From positions 62,001 to 126,000 of the forward strand of contig NZ_JAIUJS010000003.1 of the NCBI RefSeq assembly GCF_020166345.1: a stretch of 64,000 nucleotides of DNA. The letters are read 5' to 3'. The notes below the pieces were generated by a model. It searched no databases and was not told where the DNA came from. It saw only the letters and a list, made by a program, of their open reading frames with translations. The stretch is from Winogradskyella vincentii. GTDB taxonomy: Bacteria; Bacteroidota; Bacteroidia; Flavobacteriales; Flavobacteriaceae. A program made the position numbers and the translations under genes. Shown piece after piece: positions 39,065-46,986 of the stretch (position 1 is the stretch's first letter; each line of letters begins with the position of its first letter).

Positions 39065-40279
39065 TTATACTATTTCTTCTTGGAGAATTTTCAATCTAAC
39101 CATACACTCCTTCATTTTATTAAAGGTTCGCTGGATATCTGCATCCAATCCTATAGAAAAACGGATTAGTCCATCACTTAAGCCCATTTCTTCCTGTTCA
39201 TGTTCAGGTATTTCAGAAGATGTTGATGTGCCAGGAGCACTAAAAAGTGTTTTGTAAAAACCTAGACTAACAGCTAAATATCCTAAATTCTCTTTTTGCA
39301 TCATTTCCATTAATGCGTTAGCCTTATCTAAAGTGCCTACATCAATTGTTAGCATTCCTCCAAACCCGTATGATTCATTCATCATTGATTTGAATAAATT
39401 ATGGGAAGGATGAGATTTTAGACCTGGATATACTGTTTTAAGACCAATTTTTTCGAATTCATTTGCAAGAAACATCCCATTTTTACTATGCTGATGCATT
39501 CTTATATGTAAGGTTCTTAAGTTCTTAAGTACTGATGCAGATCTTAAACTGTCCATTGTTGAACCTAATAGCATTGCGGCACCATCATTTACATTTCTTA
39601 ACTGGTCAATAAGTTCTTGCGAGCCACATACAACACCACCAACGGTATCTGATGATCCATTAATAAATTTTGTTAGACTATGAATTATTATATCTGCACC
39701 TAATTTTGCTGGAGATATAGAAAGCGGAGAAAAAGTGTTGTCCACAACAAGTTTAAGATTGTGCTTTTTTGCAATTTTTGCCAAACCGGAAATATCTGCT
39801 ACTTCTAAAAGTGGATTACTCACAGATTCACAGTATAAGACTTTTGTTTTATTTGTAATAGATGCTTCAACAACATCCAACTTTGTGATATCAACAAATG
39901 ATGTATTTATACCTAAGCGAGGAGCAAAGTTCTTCAAAAAAGCATAAGTACCACCATATATAGTACGGCTACTTACAATGTGGTCTCCAGACTCACAAAG
40001 TTGTAATAATACAGGAGTTATTGCTCCCATACCAGAGGCAGTTACGGTTGCTGTTTCCGTACCTTCCATTGCCGCTAATGCTTCACCTAAATACAGATTT
40101 GAAGGAGAGGAGTGTCTTGAGTATAAGTAACAACCATCAGCGTTACCTTCAAATGTATCAAACATTGTTTTGGCTGATAAAAAAGTATAAGTAGATGAAT
40201 CCGAAATTGAAGGGTTAACACCACCAAATTCACCAAAATATTGAAGATCTTGAATATTGTTTGCAGGTTTGAAATCCAT
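39065..40279 (-). CDS. Cys/Met-metabolism PLP lyase (methionine gamma-lyase-like)
   Basis: A 404-residue PLP enzyme of the trans-sulfuration family. Seen are YLYSRHSSPSNLYLGEALAAMEGTE near 50-75, SRTIYGGTYAFLKN with the active-site tyrosine, VVDNTFSPLSISPAKLGADIIIHSLTKFINGSSDTVGG with the PLP lysine, and a C-terminal GLIRFSIGLDAD. Such enzymes act as methionine gamma-lyase, cystathionine gamma-lyase or synthase; the divergent Lrp-type regulator favours an amino-acid catabolic role. Substrate choice cannot be settled by eye, so no symbol is given. The 161-base gap to the regulator is extremely AT-rich. Confidence 0.85.
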   Translation of the reverse strand: MDFKPANNIQDLQYFGEFGGVNPSISDSSTYTFLSAKTMFDTFEGNADGCYLYSRHSSPSNLYLGEALAAMEGTETATVTASGMGAITPVLLQLCESGDHIVSSRTIYGGTYAFLKNFAPRLGINTSFVDITKLDVVEASITNKTKVLYCESVSNPLLEVADISGLAKIAKKHNLKLVVDNTFSPLSISPAKLGADIIIHSLTKFINGSSDTVGGVVCGSQELIDQLRNVNDGAAMLLGSTMDSLRSASVLKNLRTLHIRMHQHSKNGMFLANEFEKIGLKTVYPGLKSHPSHNLFKSMMNESYGFGGMLTIDVGTLDKANALMEMMQKENLGYLAVSLGFYKTLFSAPGTSTSSEIPEHEQEEMGLSDGLIRFSIGLDADIQRTFNKMKECMVRLKILQEEIV

Positions 40280-40440
40280 AATACTATAATTTTATTATTA
40301 CAAATTTCGATAAATTATGATATAAAAACAATGATAATTTACATATATAGATATATATTCTAAAATATTGAAATAATATAATAAATATTTCATTATTTTT
40401 ATAACTAATATAAGTTTTACTGAAAAATTATCCTTTTACA

Positions 40441-40896
40441 ATGTTTGACGAAATAGATAGAAAGCTTTTAGCATTACTTCAAAATGACAGCAAGCAGACC
40501 AATAAGGCGCTTTCAATAAAATTAGGGTTATCCGTAACGGCTGTTTACGAACGTATCAAAAAACTTGAGTCGAGCGGTGTAATTACCAATTATGTTGCCT
40601 TAGTTAATAAAAAGAAAGTCAATAAAGAATTTATGGCCTTTTGTCACGTAAAACTTGTACAGCATTCGCAAGACTTTGTTGTAAAGTTTGAAAGAGAGGT
40701 TGCGAAATTAGAAGAGGTGTTAGAATGTTACCATATAAGTGGAGATTATGATTACCTTTTAAAGGTTTTAGTAAAGGATATGGAAGCGTTTAGAGAATTC
40801 ATGGTTAAGAAGTTAACAAGAATTGACCATATTGGTAGTACACATAGCATGTTTATGATAAGCGAAGTAAAACATACTACTACAATTACTCTGTAA
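40441..40896 (+). CDS. Lrp/AsnC family transcriptional regulator
   Basis: A 151-residue regulator: an N-terminal winged helix (LDRKLLALLQNDSKQTNKALSIKLGLSVTAVYERIKKLESSGVI in pattern, residues about 5-50) and a RAM/AsnC ligand-binding domain (LEEVLECYHISGDYDYLLKVLVKDMEAFREFMVKKL, about 95-130) that binds an amino acid and forms octamers. It is divergent from the PLP lyase gene, a common arrangement in which the regulator controls its neighbour in response to the substrate amino acid. The next gene starts 2 bases after it. Confidence 0.93.
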   Translation: MFDEIDRKLLALLQNDSKQTNKALSIKLGLSVTAVYERIKKLESSGVITNYVALVNKKKVNKEFMAFCHVKLVQHSQDFVVKFEREVAKLEEVLECYHISGDYDYLLKVLVKDMEAFREFMVKKLTRIDHIGSTHSMFMISEVKHTTTITL

Positions 40897-40898
40897 TT

Positions 40899-41528
40899 AT
40901 GAATTCTAATAAGTTTAAACTTTTTGAATTATTTCTTCTTTTTATAATTATACCAGTCGTATTTTCAGTTGATGCTATAGGATTAGTGACTAAATTAATA
41001 GCTGGTGTTATTGGCTTTCTTTATGTCATTTGGGTCCTATTAAAAGTTGAAAAAAACAAATTTGAAATATCAAAAAACATTAAATGGAAAAGATTTTGGG
41101 TTCAAACACTTATCAGGTTGATTGTGATAATTATTATAACCACCTGTTACGTTGCGGTTATGGCCTGGGATCATCTTTTTATTGTTCTTTTAAACAAACC
41201 AATTCTTTGGATAGCGATCTTGTTTATTTATTCATTATTTTCGGTTTATCCACAAGAGTTAATCTTTAGAACATTTTTCTTTCAACGTTACGAGGCATTA
41301 ATTAAGAATAAAACACTCTTTATTTATTTGAATGCCGTTTTATTTTCATTGGCGCATTTATTCTTCAAGAATTCTCTTGTTATTCTTTTGACGTTTATTG
41401 GAGGTTTATTATTTGCACATACATATTATAAGACTAAATCAACATTACTTGTATCTTTAGAGCATGCCATTTATGGTTGTTGGTTATTTACCATAGGAAT
41501 GGGAGCAATGCTTGGATTTCCAACTTAA
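40899..41528 (+). CDS. CPBP-family intramembrane protease-like protein
   Basis: A 209-residue protein with about six membrane segments. The CPBP (Abi) motifs are in place but the first is changed: YPQELIFRTFFFQRY at 117-131 has Gln119-Glu120 where most members have two glutamates, then Arg124; the second motif is FSLAHLFF with His153, and the third LEHAIYG with His189. CPBP proteins are glutamic or metal-dependent intramembrane proteases. Whether the Gln-Glu form is active is open, although one glutamate and both histidines remain. It follows the Lrp gene by 2 bases and is probably co-transcribed. Confidence 0.8.
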   Translation: MNSNKFKLFELFLLFIIIPVVFSVDAIGLVTKLIAGVIGFLYVIWVLLKVEKNKFEISKNIKWKRFWVQTLIRLIVIIIITTCYVAVMAWDHLFIVLLNKPILWIAILFIYSLFSVYPQELIFRTFFFQRYEALIKNKTLFIYLNAVLFSLAHLFFKNSLVILLTFIGGLLFAHTYYKTKSTLLVSLEHAIYGCWLFTIGMGAMLGFPT

Positions 41529-41562
41529 TTTTATTTAAATTTACTGTAAATAGCTATTAATC

Positions 41563-42333
41563 ATGGATTTCAATAATGTAAAGGACTTTTATCAGTCCAT
41601 ATTTAAGTCGTACGACAAACCATCTCTTGAAACTCATATAAAGAAAATCATAGAATTAGATAAGTATTTGCCATACAGTTCTACATTTTTCTGTGTTACA
41701 AATACACAAACATTGAGTTTTGAGTATGTAAGTAAAAATTATAATTCGTGCCTAGGCCTTAAATCTGAAGAACTACTCGAGAAAGGTATGCGCTACTTTT
41801 GGAGTAGAATTCACCCTGAAGACCTTGATAATTGGTTAAAAGCTTTAAACCAATTAATGGAATTCACTCTAAGGAACATTGAAGAAAAGGATAGGCAAAA
41901 TGCCAATTATACTTGGAATTACAGATTTAAAAATGCTGATGATGTTTATGTAAATATCGTTCAAAATACAACGCCATTAGCTTTTGATAGCCAAGGAAAA
42001 CCAATTGTTGGATTGGCTCACTATACAGTTTTAGATCCAGGTATTAAGTTAGAAATTTCTGCATCGGCCAAATTGTTAAATAATAAACAGGAGTATGAAA
42101 CGATTTATTTTAATACGTATTCTCAAAAATTATTAAATGGAGGAATTAGTAATAGAGAGAGAGATGTAATAAGATTGTTAATTCAAGATTTTAGTAGCAA
42201 AGAGATTTCAGAAAAATTAAATATTAGTCCGCATACAGTTGATACGCATAGACGAAATATTCTAAAAAAATTAAATATATCATCTACAGGAGAACTAATA
42301 GGAATATTAAAAATGAATCAAAATATTATCTAG
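41563..42333 (+). CDS. PAS-domain LuxR-type transcriptional regulator
   Basis: A 256-residue cytoplasmic regulator. Residues about 30-160 form a PAS fold (FEYVSKNYNSCLGLKSEELLEKGMRYFWSRIHPEDLDNW, then ANYTWNYRFKNADDVYVNI), close to the PAS-3 type. Residues about 190-250 are a LuxR/GerE helix-turn-helix (SNRERDVIRLLIQDFSSKEISEKLNISPHTVDTHRRNILKKLNI). The bound ligand and targets are unknown. The gene follows the CPBP gene by 34 bases. Overlapping palindromes lie just past its stop (42332-42358), followed by a terminator (42421-42457). Confidence 0.88.
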   Translation: MDFNNVKDFYQSIFKSYDKPSLETHIKKIIELDKYLPYSSTFFCVTNTQTLSFEYVSKNYNSCLGLKSEELLEKGMRYFWSRIHPEDLDNWLKALNQLMEFTLRNIEEKDRQNANYTWNYRFKNADDVYVNIVQNTTPLAFDSQGKPIVGLAHYTVLDPGIKLEISASAKLLNNKQEYETIYFNTYSQKLLNGGISNRERDVIRLLIQDFSSKEISEKLNISPHTVDTHRRNILKKLNISSTGELIGILKMNQNII

Positions 42334-42358
42334 TATTAAAATACTCAATTTGAGTATT
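42332..42358. other. Two overlapping palindromes after the LuxR gene
   Basis: AGTATT-aa-AATACT (42332-42345) overlaps the perfect 19-base palindrome AATACTCAATTTGAGTATT (42340-42358). Only one hairpin can form at a time. No U-run follows. It could be an operator or an RNA switch; the real terminator lies further on. Confidence 0.45.
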
Positions 42359-42420
42359 GTAAGACCGTTTATTTTGTAAGATATTTACAATGCTATTAGT
42401 TTATTCTTAGGGGAATTAGA

Positions 42421-42457
42421 AAAAGTGTCGTTGAATTTATTCATTAGACACTTTTTT
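42421..42457 (+). terminator. Terminator of the Lrp-CPBP-LuxR unit
   Basis: AAAAAGTGTC (42421-42430) pairs with GACACTTTTT (42448-42457), with an inner TGAA/TTCA helix, followed by T. Confidence 0.85.
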
Positions 42458-42502
42458 GATGGATATATTTGATCCATTCTATCTTAAAAATAGCTCTACT
42501 TC

Positions 42503-42535
42503 TTGCCTTAAATTTTAATCTTAATTGTACTTTTG
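42503..42535 (+). promoter_or_regulatory. lpdA promoter
   Basis: TTG (42503-42505) and TACTTTTG (42528-42535) are 22 bases apart. The element lies inside the longest possible open frame, which supports the later start at 42568 with a leader of about 25 bases. Confidence 0.6.
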
Positions 42536-42567
42536 TAATTCTTTTACAAACAGATAATAAATTTTTT

Positions 42568-43968
42568 ATGAAATCATACGATGTTGCAGTTATAGGTTCA
42601 GGTCCTGGAGGATATGTTGCCGCAATCCGTTGCGCACAATTAGGAATGAAAACTGCTCTTATTGAAAAATATTCAACTTTAGGTGGTACATGTTTAAACG
42701 TTGGTTGTATTCCAAGTAAGGCTTTATTAAGTTCTTCTCATCATTATGAAGAGGCAACAAAACATTTTGAAGAGCATGGTATTGAAATTCCAGGCGATGT
42801 GAAGGTTAATCTAGAGAAGATGATAGCTCGTAAGCAAGCTGTTGTTGATCAGACAACTGGTGGTATTGATTTTTTAATGAAAAAAAATAATATAGAGGTA
42901 TTTGAGGGTCTTGGTTCATTTATAGATGCAACTCACATTAAAATAGATGGTAAAGATGCTGGAGAGATTGAGGCTAAAAACATAATTATTGCAACTGGCA
43001 GTAAGCCAAGTAATTTGCCATTTATAGAATTAGATAAGGAAAGAATAATTACCTCTACAGAAGCGCTTAAACTAAAAGAGATACCTAAACATATGATTGT
43101 TATAGGTGGTGGTGTTATTGGTTTAGAATTAGGACAAGTATATTATAGACTTGGTGCTGAAGTAACCGTAATTGAATATATGGACAGAATTTTGCCTACA
43201 ATGGATGCAGGTTTGTCCAAAGAACTAAATAAGGTCTTTAAAAAGGCTAAATGCAAAATGATGATGTCTCATAAGGTACAATCGGTAGAGAGAAAAGGAG
43301 ATGAGGTGGTTGTAAAAGCAGAAAATAAAAAAGGTGAAGTTGTAGAGTTTAAGGGTGATTATTGCTTAGTGTCTGTAGGTCGTAGACCATATACTGATGG
43401 ATTAAATGCTGAAGCTGCAGGTGTCAAGATTAATGAGCGTGGACAAGTAGAGGTTAATGAACATTTACAGACTTCTTCATCAAATATTTATGCTATCGGT
43501 GATGTGGTAAGAGGTGCTATGTTAGCCCATAAGGCAGAAGAAGAAGGTGTGTTTGTTGCAGAAACAATAGCAGGTCAGAAACCACACATAGATTATAATC
43601 TAATTCCAGGTGTTGTTTATACATGGCCAGAGGTAGCAGCGGTAGGTAAAACAGAAGAAGAATTGAAAGCTGAAAACATTGAATACAAAGTTGGTCAGTT
43701 TCCATTTAGAGCCTTAGGAAGAGCTAGAGCGAGTGGAGATATTGATGGTTTTGTAAAAATACTAGCAGATAAGTCTACGGACGAAGTATTAGGCGTACAT
43801 ATGATTGGTGCTCGATGTGCAGATTTAATCGCTGAGGCGGTAACGGCAATGGAGTTTAGAGCTTCAGCTGAAGATATATCTAGATATTCGCATGCTCATC
43901 CTACCTTTGCAGAAGCAATTAAAGAGGCTGCTTTGGCGGCTACGGATAACAGAGCATTGCATGTTTAA
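42568..43968 (+). CDS. lpdA: Dihydrolipoyl dehydrogenase
   Basis: The E3 subunit of 2-oxoacid dehydrogenase complexes and the glycine cleavage system, reoxidising dihydrolipoamide with NAD. The frame could open at 42469, but a promoter lies within that part, and the ATG at 42568 (MKSYDVAVIGSGPGGYVAA) gives the standard 466-residue enzyme. FAD loop GSGPGG at 10-15, redox pair Cys40-LNVG-Cys45, NAD loop IGGGVIGLELGQ, YAIGDV, and the C-terminal base HAHPTFAEAIKEAAL are all present. It is a single gene without the E1 and E2 partners nearby. Confidence 0.96.
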   Translation: MKSYDVAVIGSGPGGYVAAIRCAQLGMKTALIEKYSTLGGTCLNVGCIPSKALLSSSHHYEEATKHFEEHGIEIPGDVKVNLEKMIARKQAVVDQTTGGIDFLMKKNNIEVFEGLGSFIDATHIKIDGKDAGEIEAKNIIIATGSKPSNLPFIELDKERIITSTEALKLKEIPKHMIVIGGGVIGLELGQVYYRLGAEVTVIEYMDRILPTMDAGLSKELNKVFKKAKCKMMMSHKVQSVERKGDEVVVKAENKKGEVVEFKGDYCLVSVGRRPYTDGLNAEAAGVKINERGQVEVNEHLQTSSSNIYAIGDVVRGAMLAHKAEEEGVFVAETIAGQKPHIDYNLIPGVVYTWPEVAAVGKTEEELKAENIEYKVGQFPFRALGRARASGDIDGFVKILADKSTDEVLGVHMIGARCADLIAEAVTAMEFRASAEDISRYSHAHPTFAEAIKEAALAATDNRALHV

Positions 43969-43995
43969 AGCAAAAGACTAAGAATTAAAATTTAC

Positions 43996-44023
43996 AAAAG
44001 CGGACTGGATGTTCGCTTTTTTT
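43996..44023 (+). terminator. Terminator of lpdA
   Basis: AAAAGCGGAC (43996-44005) pairs with GTTCGCTTTT (44011-44020), one G-U pair, 5-base loop, then TTT. It ends 11 bases before the next ATG. Confidence 0.85.
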
Positions 44024-44033
44024 CTTAATTACA

Positions 44034-44867
44034 ATGAAAAAAATCAATGTCCTTTTGTTAGTACTTCTGGCATTTTCTTGTTCACCAAAACTTAAAAGTA
44101 ATGTAATTACCAGTTTTGATGCGCTAGATGAAAATGACTTAGTAGTAGTTCTCAAAATATTTGATGACCAAGCAATAGTGGGAGATTTAGTTGGTTCTGT
44201 AAAAGCAACAGATAATGGATTATCAGTTAATTGCACCCTTTACGAAAATATTAATAGTCTTAAAAAATTAGCACGCCAGTCGGGAGCCAACGTAATTAAA
44301 ATCACTAGGCATAAACTTCCAGATAAGTGGAGCACATGCAATAGGTTGTGGGCAAATATATATAGAGTGAGTGATCCTAAGATTTATGAAACGCAAATAG
44401 AATGGCGCGAGTACAGAAAACTTACTTGGGATGATTTTAAAGGTAAACCAGATCGTGAAACTTACCCTAATGCATTAGCGTTGACTAATTCAGGTTTTGG
44501 ATACGAATCTGGTGCAAACATGTTTAAAGAAGGTAAGGTTTATGTGCAAAGTGTTTTTAATACCAACAGCAGTTGGGTATTACCAGAAGGGAGAACAGAT
44601 TATGTCTTAAAGCATGAGCAAATCCATTTTGATATTACAGAAATTTACTCACGGAAGCTAAGAAAAGAATTAGCCGATGCAAAGGTTACAAGTAATGATA
44701 TGCTGCGTGCAAAGACTATATTTGATAGAGTTTTTAACGAAATGCAAAAACGACAGGAGAAATATGACAGAGAAACTGCTAGAGGAGATGAGAAAGAAAC
44801 TCAAGAAAATTGGGAGGCAATAGTAGAAATTGAACTTGCCAAATATGAATTTTATAAGAGTAATTAA
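44034..44867 (+). CDS. DUF922-like putative zinc-protease lipoprotein
   Basis: A 277-residue lipoprotein (LLVLLAFSCSPKL, Cys16). A first part of about 100 residues contains a small domain (LVVVLKIFDDQAIVGDLVGSVK...SGANVIKITRHKLP). From about 120 it follows the DUF922 pattern: IEWREYRKLTWDDFKGKPD, then TDYVLKHEQIHFDITEIYSRKLRKEL, with the HExxH-type motif at 194-198 (H-E-Q-I-H), and a long charged helix at the end. The motif suggests a zinc-dependent protease in the periplasm or surface layer. It is preceded closely by the lpdA terminator. Confidence 0.75.
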   Translation: MKKINVLLLVLLAFSCSPKLKSNVITSFDALDENDLVVVLKIFDDQAIVGDLVGSVKATDNGLSVNCTLYENINSLKKLARQSGANVIKITRHKLPDKWSTCNRLWANIYRVSDPKIYETQIEWREYRKLTWDDFKGKPDRETYPNALALTNSGFGYESGANMFKEGKVYVQSVFNTNSSWVLPEGRTDYVLKHEQIHFDITEIYSRKLRKELADAKVTSNDMLRAKTIFDRVFNEMQKRQEKYDRETARGDEKETQENWEAIVEIELAKYEFYKSN

Positions 44868-45467
44868 TTAATGCTGAACTAATTCTGTGATTAAATCATT
44901 AATTCTTAGTCTTTTGCTATAATCATCTTCATTGACGTCCCTCACAAAGCAATAAGCTGATATTTCTTCGTTTCTTACTTTTTTTGAGAGCTCTTCTACT
45001 TTAAATGGACCAAATTCTTCAGATTTTTCTATATAATAAAACTCATGGTCATATATAACATTGCTAGCTTTTCTCTTGTATTTTTCTTTTAAAAAGTCCT
45101 TAATATCTTCAACCGAATTTAATTCATTGTTATAATCAGTAGTGTTTATATAAACAGAAAATTCTTTTTTATTCTGATGATTAAGTACCAGTATGTCATT
45201 ATCTTTAAAATAGGCCTTTACCTTGATTAATCCATCTTCGGTTTCTATAGTGAAGATATTATTAACGTTTAAATTCCATGATGTTTTAATCACATCGTTT
45301 TTCCTAGATATTTCAAGAGTATTATCCTCTTTAAATGTGTAGATAGATCTTTTCTTAGATATTCCGTTTACTAAAACCCAATTTTGGTTTATAAAATGAG
45401 AATCATGATGTTGCTCAAAATTAAAAGGCTTAAGATTGGGTAATATGTTGTGTAAGTAGTCTTCCAT
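44868..45467 (-). CDS. Hypothetical protein with GYF_2-like C-terminus
   Basis: A 199-residue cytoplasmic protein with no signal. The first ~100 residues are beta-rich and resemble a lipocalin-like or lumped beta-sandwich (WVLVNGISKKRSIYTFKEDNTLEISRKNDVIKTSWNLN). The last ~55 read FYYIEKSEEFGPFKVEELSKKVRNEEISAYCFVRDV, close to the GYF_2 (DUF4339) pattern in which an aromatic-Gly-Pro pocket binds ligands. It converges exactly with the DUF922 gene, with no spacing. Function unknown; domain call is tentative. Confidence 0.55.
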   Translation of the reverse strand: MEDYLHNILPNLKPFNFEQHHDSHFINQNWVLVNGISKKRSIYTFKEDNTLEISRKNDVIKTSWNLNVNNIFTIETEDGLIKVKAYFKDNDILVLNHQNKKEFSVYINTTDYNNELNSVEDIKDFLKEKYKRKASNVIYDHEFYYIEKSEEFGPFKVEELSKKVRNEEISAYCFVRDVNEDDYSKRLRINDLITELVQH

Positions 45468-45638
45468 ATCAAGCGGTTAAATTTTTCTAGTTAGCACTAG
45501 TAATATTATTAGATTTTGGAGGAATTTGATGTAATTTAGTAATTATCTCAAATTTTTGAAATTCTTAGCCCTAATCTTCGACAAATGACCTCATCTTTTC
45601 TGTTAATTGTAAAATTAGACCTTTAAAAACGAGATATA

Positions 45639-45677
45639 TTAACATTTATAGTTAATAACAATTTTAACATATGTTAA
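45639..45677. promoter_or_regulatory. Repeated TTAAC inverted repeats upstream of the DUF2721 gene
   Basis: TTAAC-N7-GTTAA (45639-45655) is followed by the perfect palindrome TTAACATATGTTAA (45664-45677), about 50-90 bases before the ATG at 45728. They may be operators. A weak TATTTTG lies at 45698-45704. Confidence 0.4.
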
Positions 45678-45727
45678 TTTAATTGAAGAATGACAAGTAT
45701 TTTGCAGTGCAAATTGACTAATGATTA

Positions 45728-46132
45728 ATGGAAGAACTAACTCTAACCACACCTGCCTTATTATTTTCTGCAATTTCTTTAATTATGTTGGCTTATACCA
45801 ACAGATTTTTAGCTTATGCCGCAGTAATAAGAGACTTAAGTGAAAGGTATAGGGAAAAGAGGGAGGATTCTTTAATCAGGCAAATAAAAAATTTAAAGTT
45901 ACGACTTCAATTAACGCGTTGGATGCAAATTTTTGGGATTGCAAGTTTACTTCTTTGTGTATTAACTATGTTTTTAATTTATATCGATCAGCATATTGTT
46001 GCTGTTTGGATATTTGGTGTGGCTTTGATGTTATTAATCTTGTCTTTAGCCTTTCTGATTTGGGAGATACAGATATCGTCTAAAGCCTTAAATCACCACT
46101 TAGGAGATATTGAAGAACAATTAAAAAACTAA
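45728..46132 (+). CDS. DUF2721 family membrane protein
   Basis: A 134-residue protein with three hydrophobic segments: TPALLFSAISLIMLAYTNRFLAYAAVI at the N-terminus, IFGIASLLLCVLTMFLIYI near 75-95, and HIVAVWIFGVALMLLILSLAFLIWEIQIS near 100-125. Between the first two lies the typical charged helix of DUF2721 (IRDLSERYREKREDSLIRQIKNLKLRLQLTRW). The family is widespread in bacteria and without a known role. It lies 75 bases before the ECF sigma gene. A promoter for the sigma gene sits in that gap, so the two are probably separate units. Confidence 0.8.
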   Translation: MEELTLTTPALLFSAISLIMLAYTNRFLAYAAVIRDLSERYREKREDSLIRQIKNLKLRLQLTRWMQIFGIASLLLCVLTMFLIYIDQHIVAVWIFGVALMLLILSLAFLIWEIQISSKALNHHLGDIEEQLKN

Positions 46133-46146
46133 ATTTTAAATTTTTT

Positions 46147-46175
46147 TGTGACCTATCAAAACTATGCGTGTCTTA
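46147..46175 (+). promoter_or_regulatory. ECF-type promoter of the sigma factor gene
   Basis: TGTGACC (46147-46153) and CGTGTCTTA (46167-46175) have the shape and spacing of an ECF promoter (AACC-like -35, CGTC-like -10), unlike the TTG/TAnnTTTG promoters elsewhere in the window. The predicted start near 46182 leaves a leader of about 26 bases. Self-activation is inferred. Confidence 0.5.
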
Positions 46176-46207
46176 CTAACAACTAACCATAAGTTAATAG
46201 ACAAATT

Positions 46208-46795
46208 TTGACACCAACGGATGTTCATACCCTAACCGATGAAGCACTCGTAGAGGCAATCGTAAAAAACAACAATACGTTGTTGTTTGAGGTGCTATAT
46301 GATAGATATTCCTCTATGGTGTACAATAAATGTTATGGTTTTGCAAATGGCGTTGATGAAGCCAAAGATCTAACACAAGATGTATTTTTAAGAGTCTTTG
46401 TGAAACTGGGAAGTTTCAAAGGAAAATCTAAATTTTCAACATGGTTATATGCATTTACATATAATCATTGTGTAAATTATGTTACCAGAAATACAGCCAA
46501 AAAGATCGAGAAAAAATCAGTAAGTTCAGATAGTATTGAAAACATTGGTGAAGATGTAGATTCTACTCGCGAGTTTCAGAATATGCGAGTTGAAAAGTTG
46601 AAGAAAGTAATGGAGTTGATTTCACCAGATGAAAAGATGATACTACTACTAAAGTATGAAGACAATTTAACTATTAAAGAATTGTCAGAAGCTTTAGATA
46701 TTGGAGAAAGCGCAGTTAAAATGCGATTAAAAAGAGCTAAAGAAAAACTAGTACAGAAGTACGATAATTATACGAAGAATGGACAATCCATTTAA
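46208..46795 (+). CDS. ECF-family RNA polymerase sigma factor
   Basis: A 195-residue group IV sigma factor: region 2 (FEVLYDRYSSMVYNKCYGFANGVDEAKDLTQDVFLRVFVKLGSFKGKSKFSTWLYAFTYNHCVNYV, about 28-95) and region 4 (LISPDEKMILLLKYEDNLTIKELSEALDIGESAVKMRLKRAKEKL, about 137-185), joined by a short linker. No upstream ATG is available in frame and the next methionine lies inside region 2, so translation must begin at the TTG at 46208 (or the ATT before it). Its 3' end overlaps the small gene at 46779 by 17 bases, and an ECF-like promoter precedes it. Confidence 0.9.
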   Translation: MTPTDVHTLTDEALVEAIVKNNNTLLFEVLYDRYSSMVYNKCYGFANGVDEAKDLTQDVFLRVFVKLGSFKGKSKFSTWLYAFTYNHCVNYVTRNTAKKIEKKSVSSDSIENIGEDVDSTREFQNMRVEKLKKVMELISPDEKMILLLKYEDNLTIKELSEALDIGESAVKMRLKRAKEKLVQKYDNYTKNGQSI

Positions 46796-46952
46796 GCACA
46801 TAAATCAACCTTTGAAAAAGGTACCTGCAGAACTTAAAAGTAAAGTTATGCATGATATTGCCATGGCAAAGTTATTTATGGAATTAGCAGAACTGTTTTC
46901 GTATAATCTTGGTTATATCATAGACAGTGTAAGCAAAAACAGAAAAGAATAA
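46779..46952 (+). CDS. 57-residue small protein overlapping the ECF sigma gene
   Basis: An ATG at 46779 opens a 57-codon frame (MDNPFKHINQPLKKVPAELK, then SKVMHDIAMAKLFMELAELF and a short tail). It overlaps the last 17 bases of the sigma gene in another frame, an arrangement typical of translationally coupled sigma/anti-sigma pairs. The VPAELKSKVM segment resembles the N-terminal, sigma-contacting part of Bacteroidota anti-sigma factors, but no membrane segment follows. It could be a minimal anti-sigma factor or a partner of the channel gene that starts 34 bases later. Coding status is inferred from overlap and composition. Confidence 0.65.
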   Translation: MDNPFKHINQPLKKVPAELKSKVMHDIAMAKLFMELAELFSYNLGYIIDSVSKNRKE

Positions 46953-46986
46953 TACTTAATAAACCCTAACAAAAAATCTTATTAGT

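Noticed and set aside
42469..42567. 33-residue N-terminal extension of lpdA
   Set aside because: A promoter lies inside it and the family starts at the FAD-binding strand, which begins at 42568.
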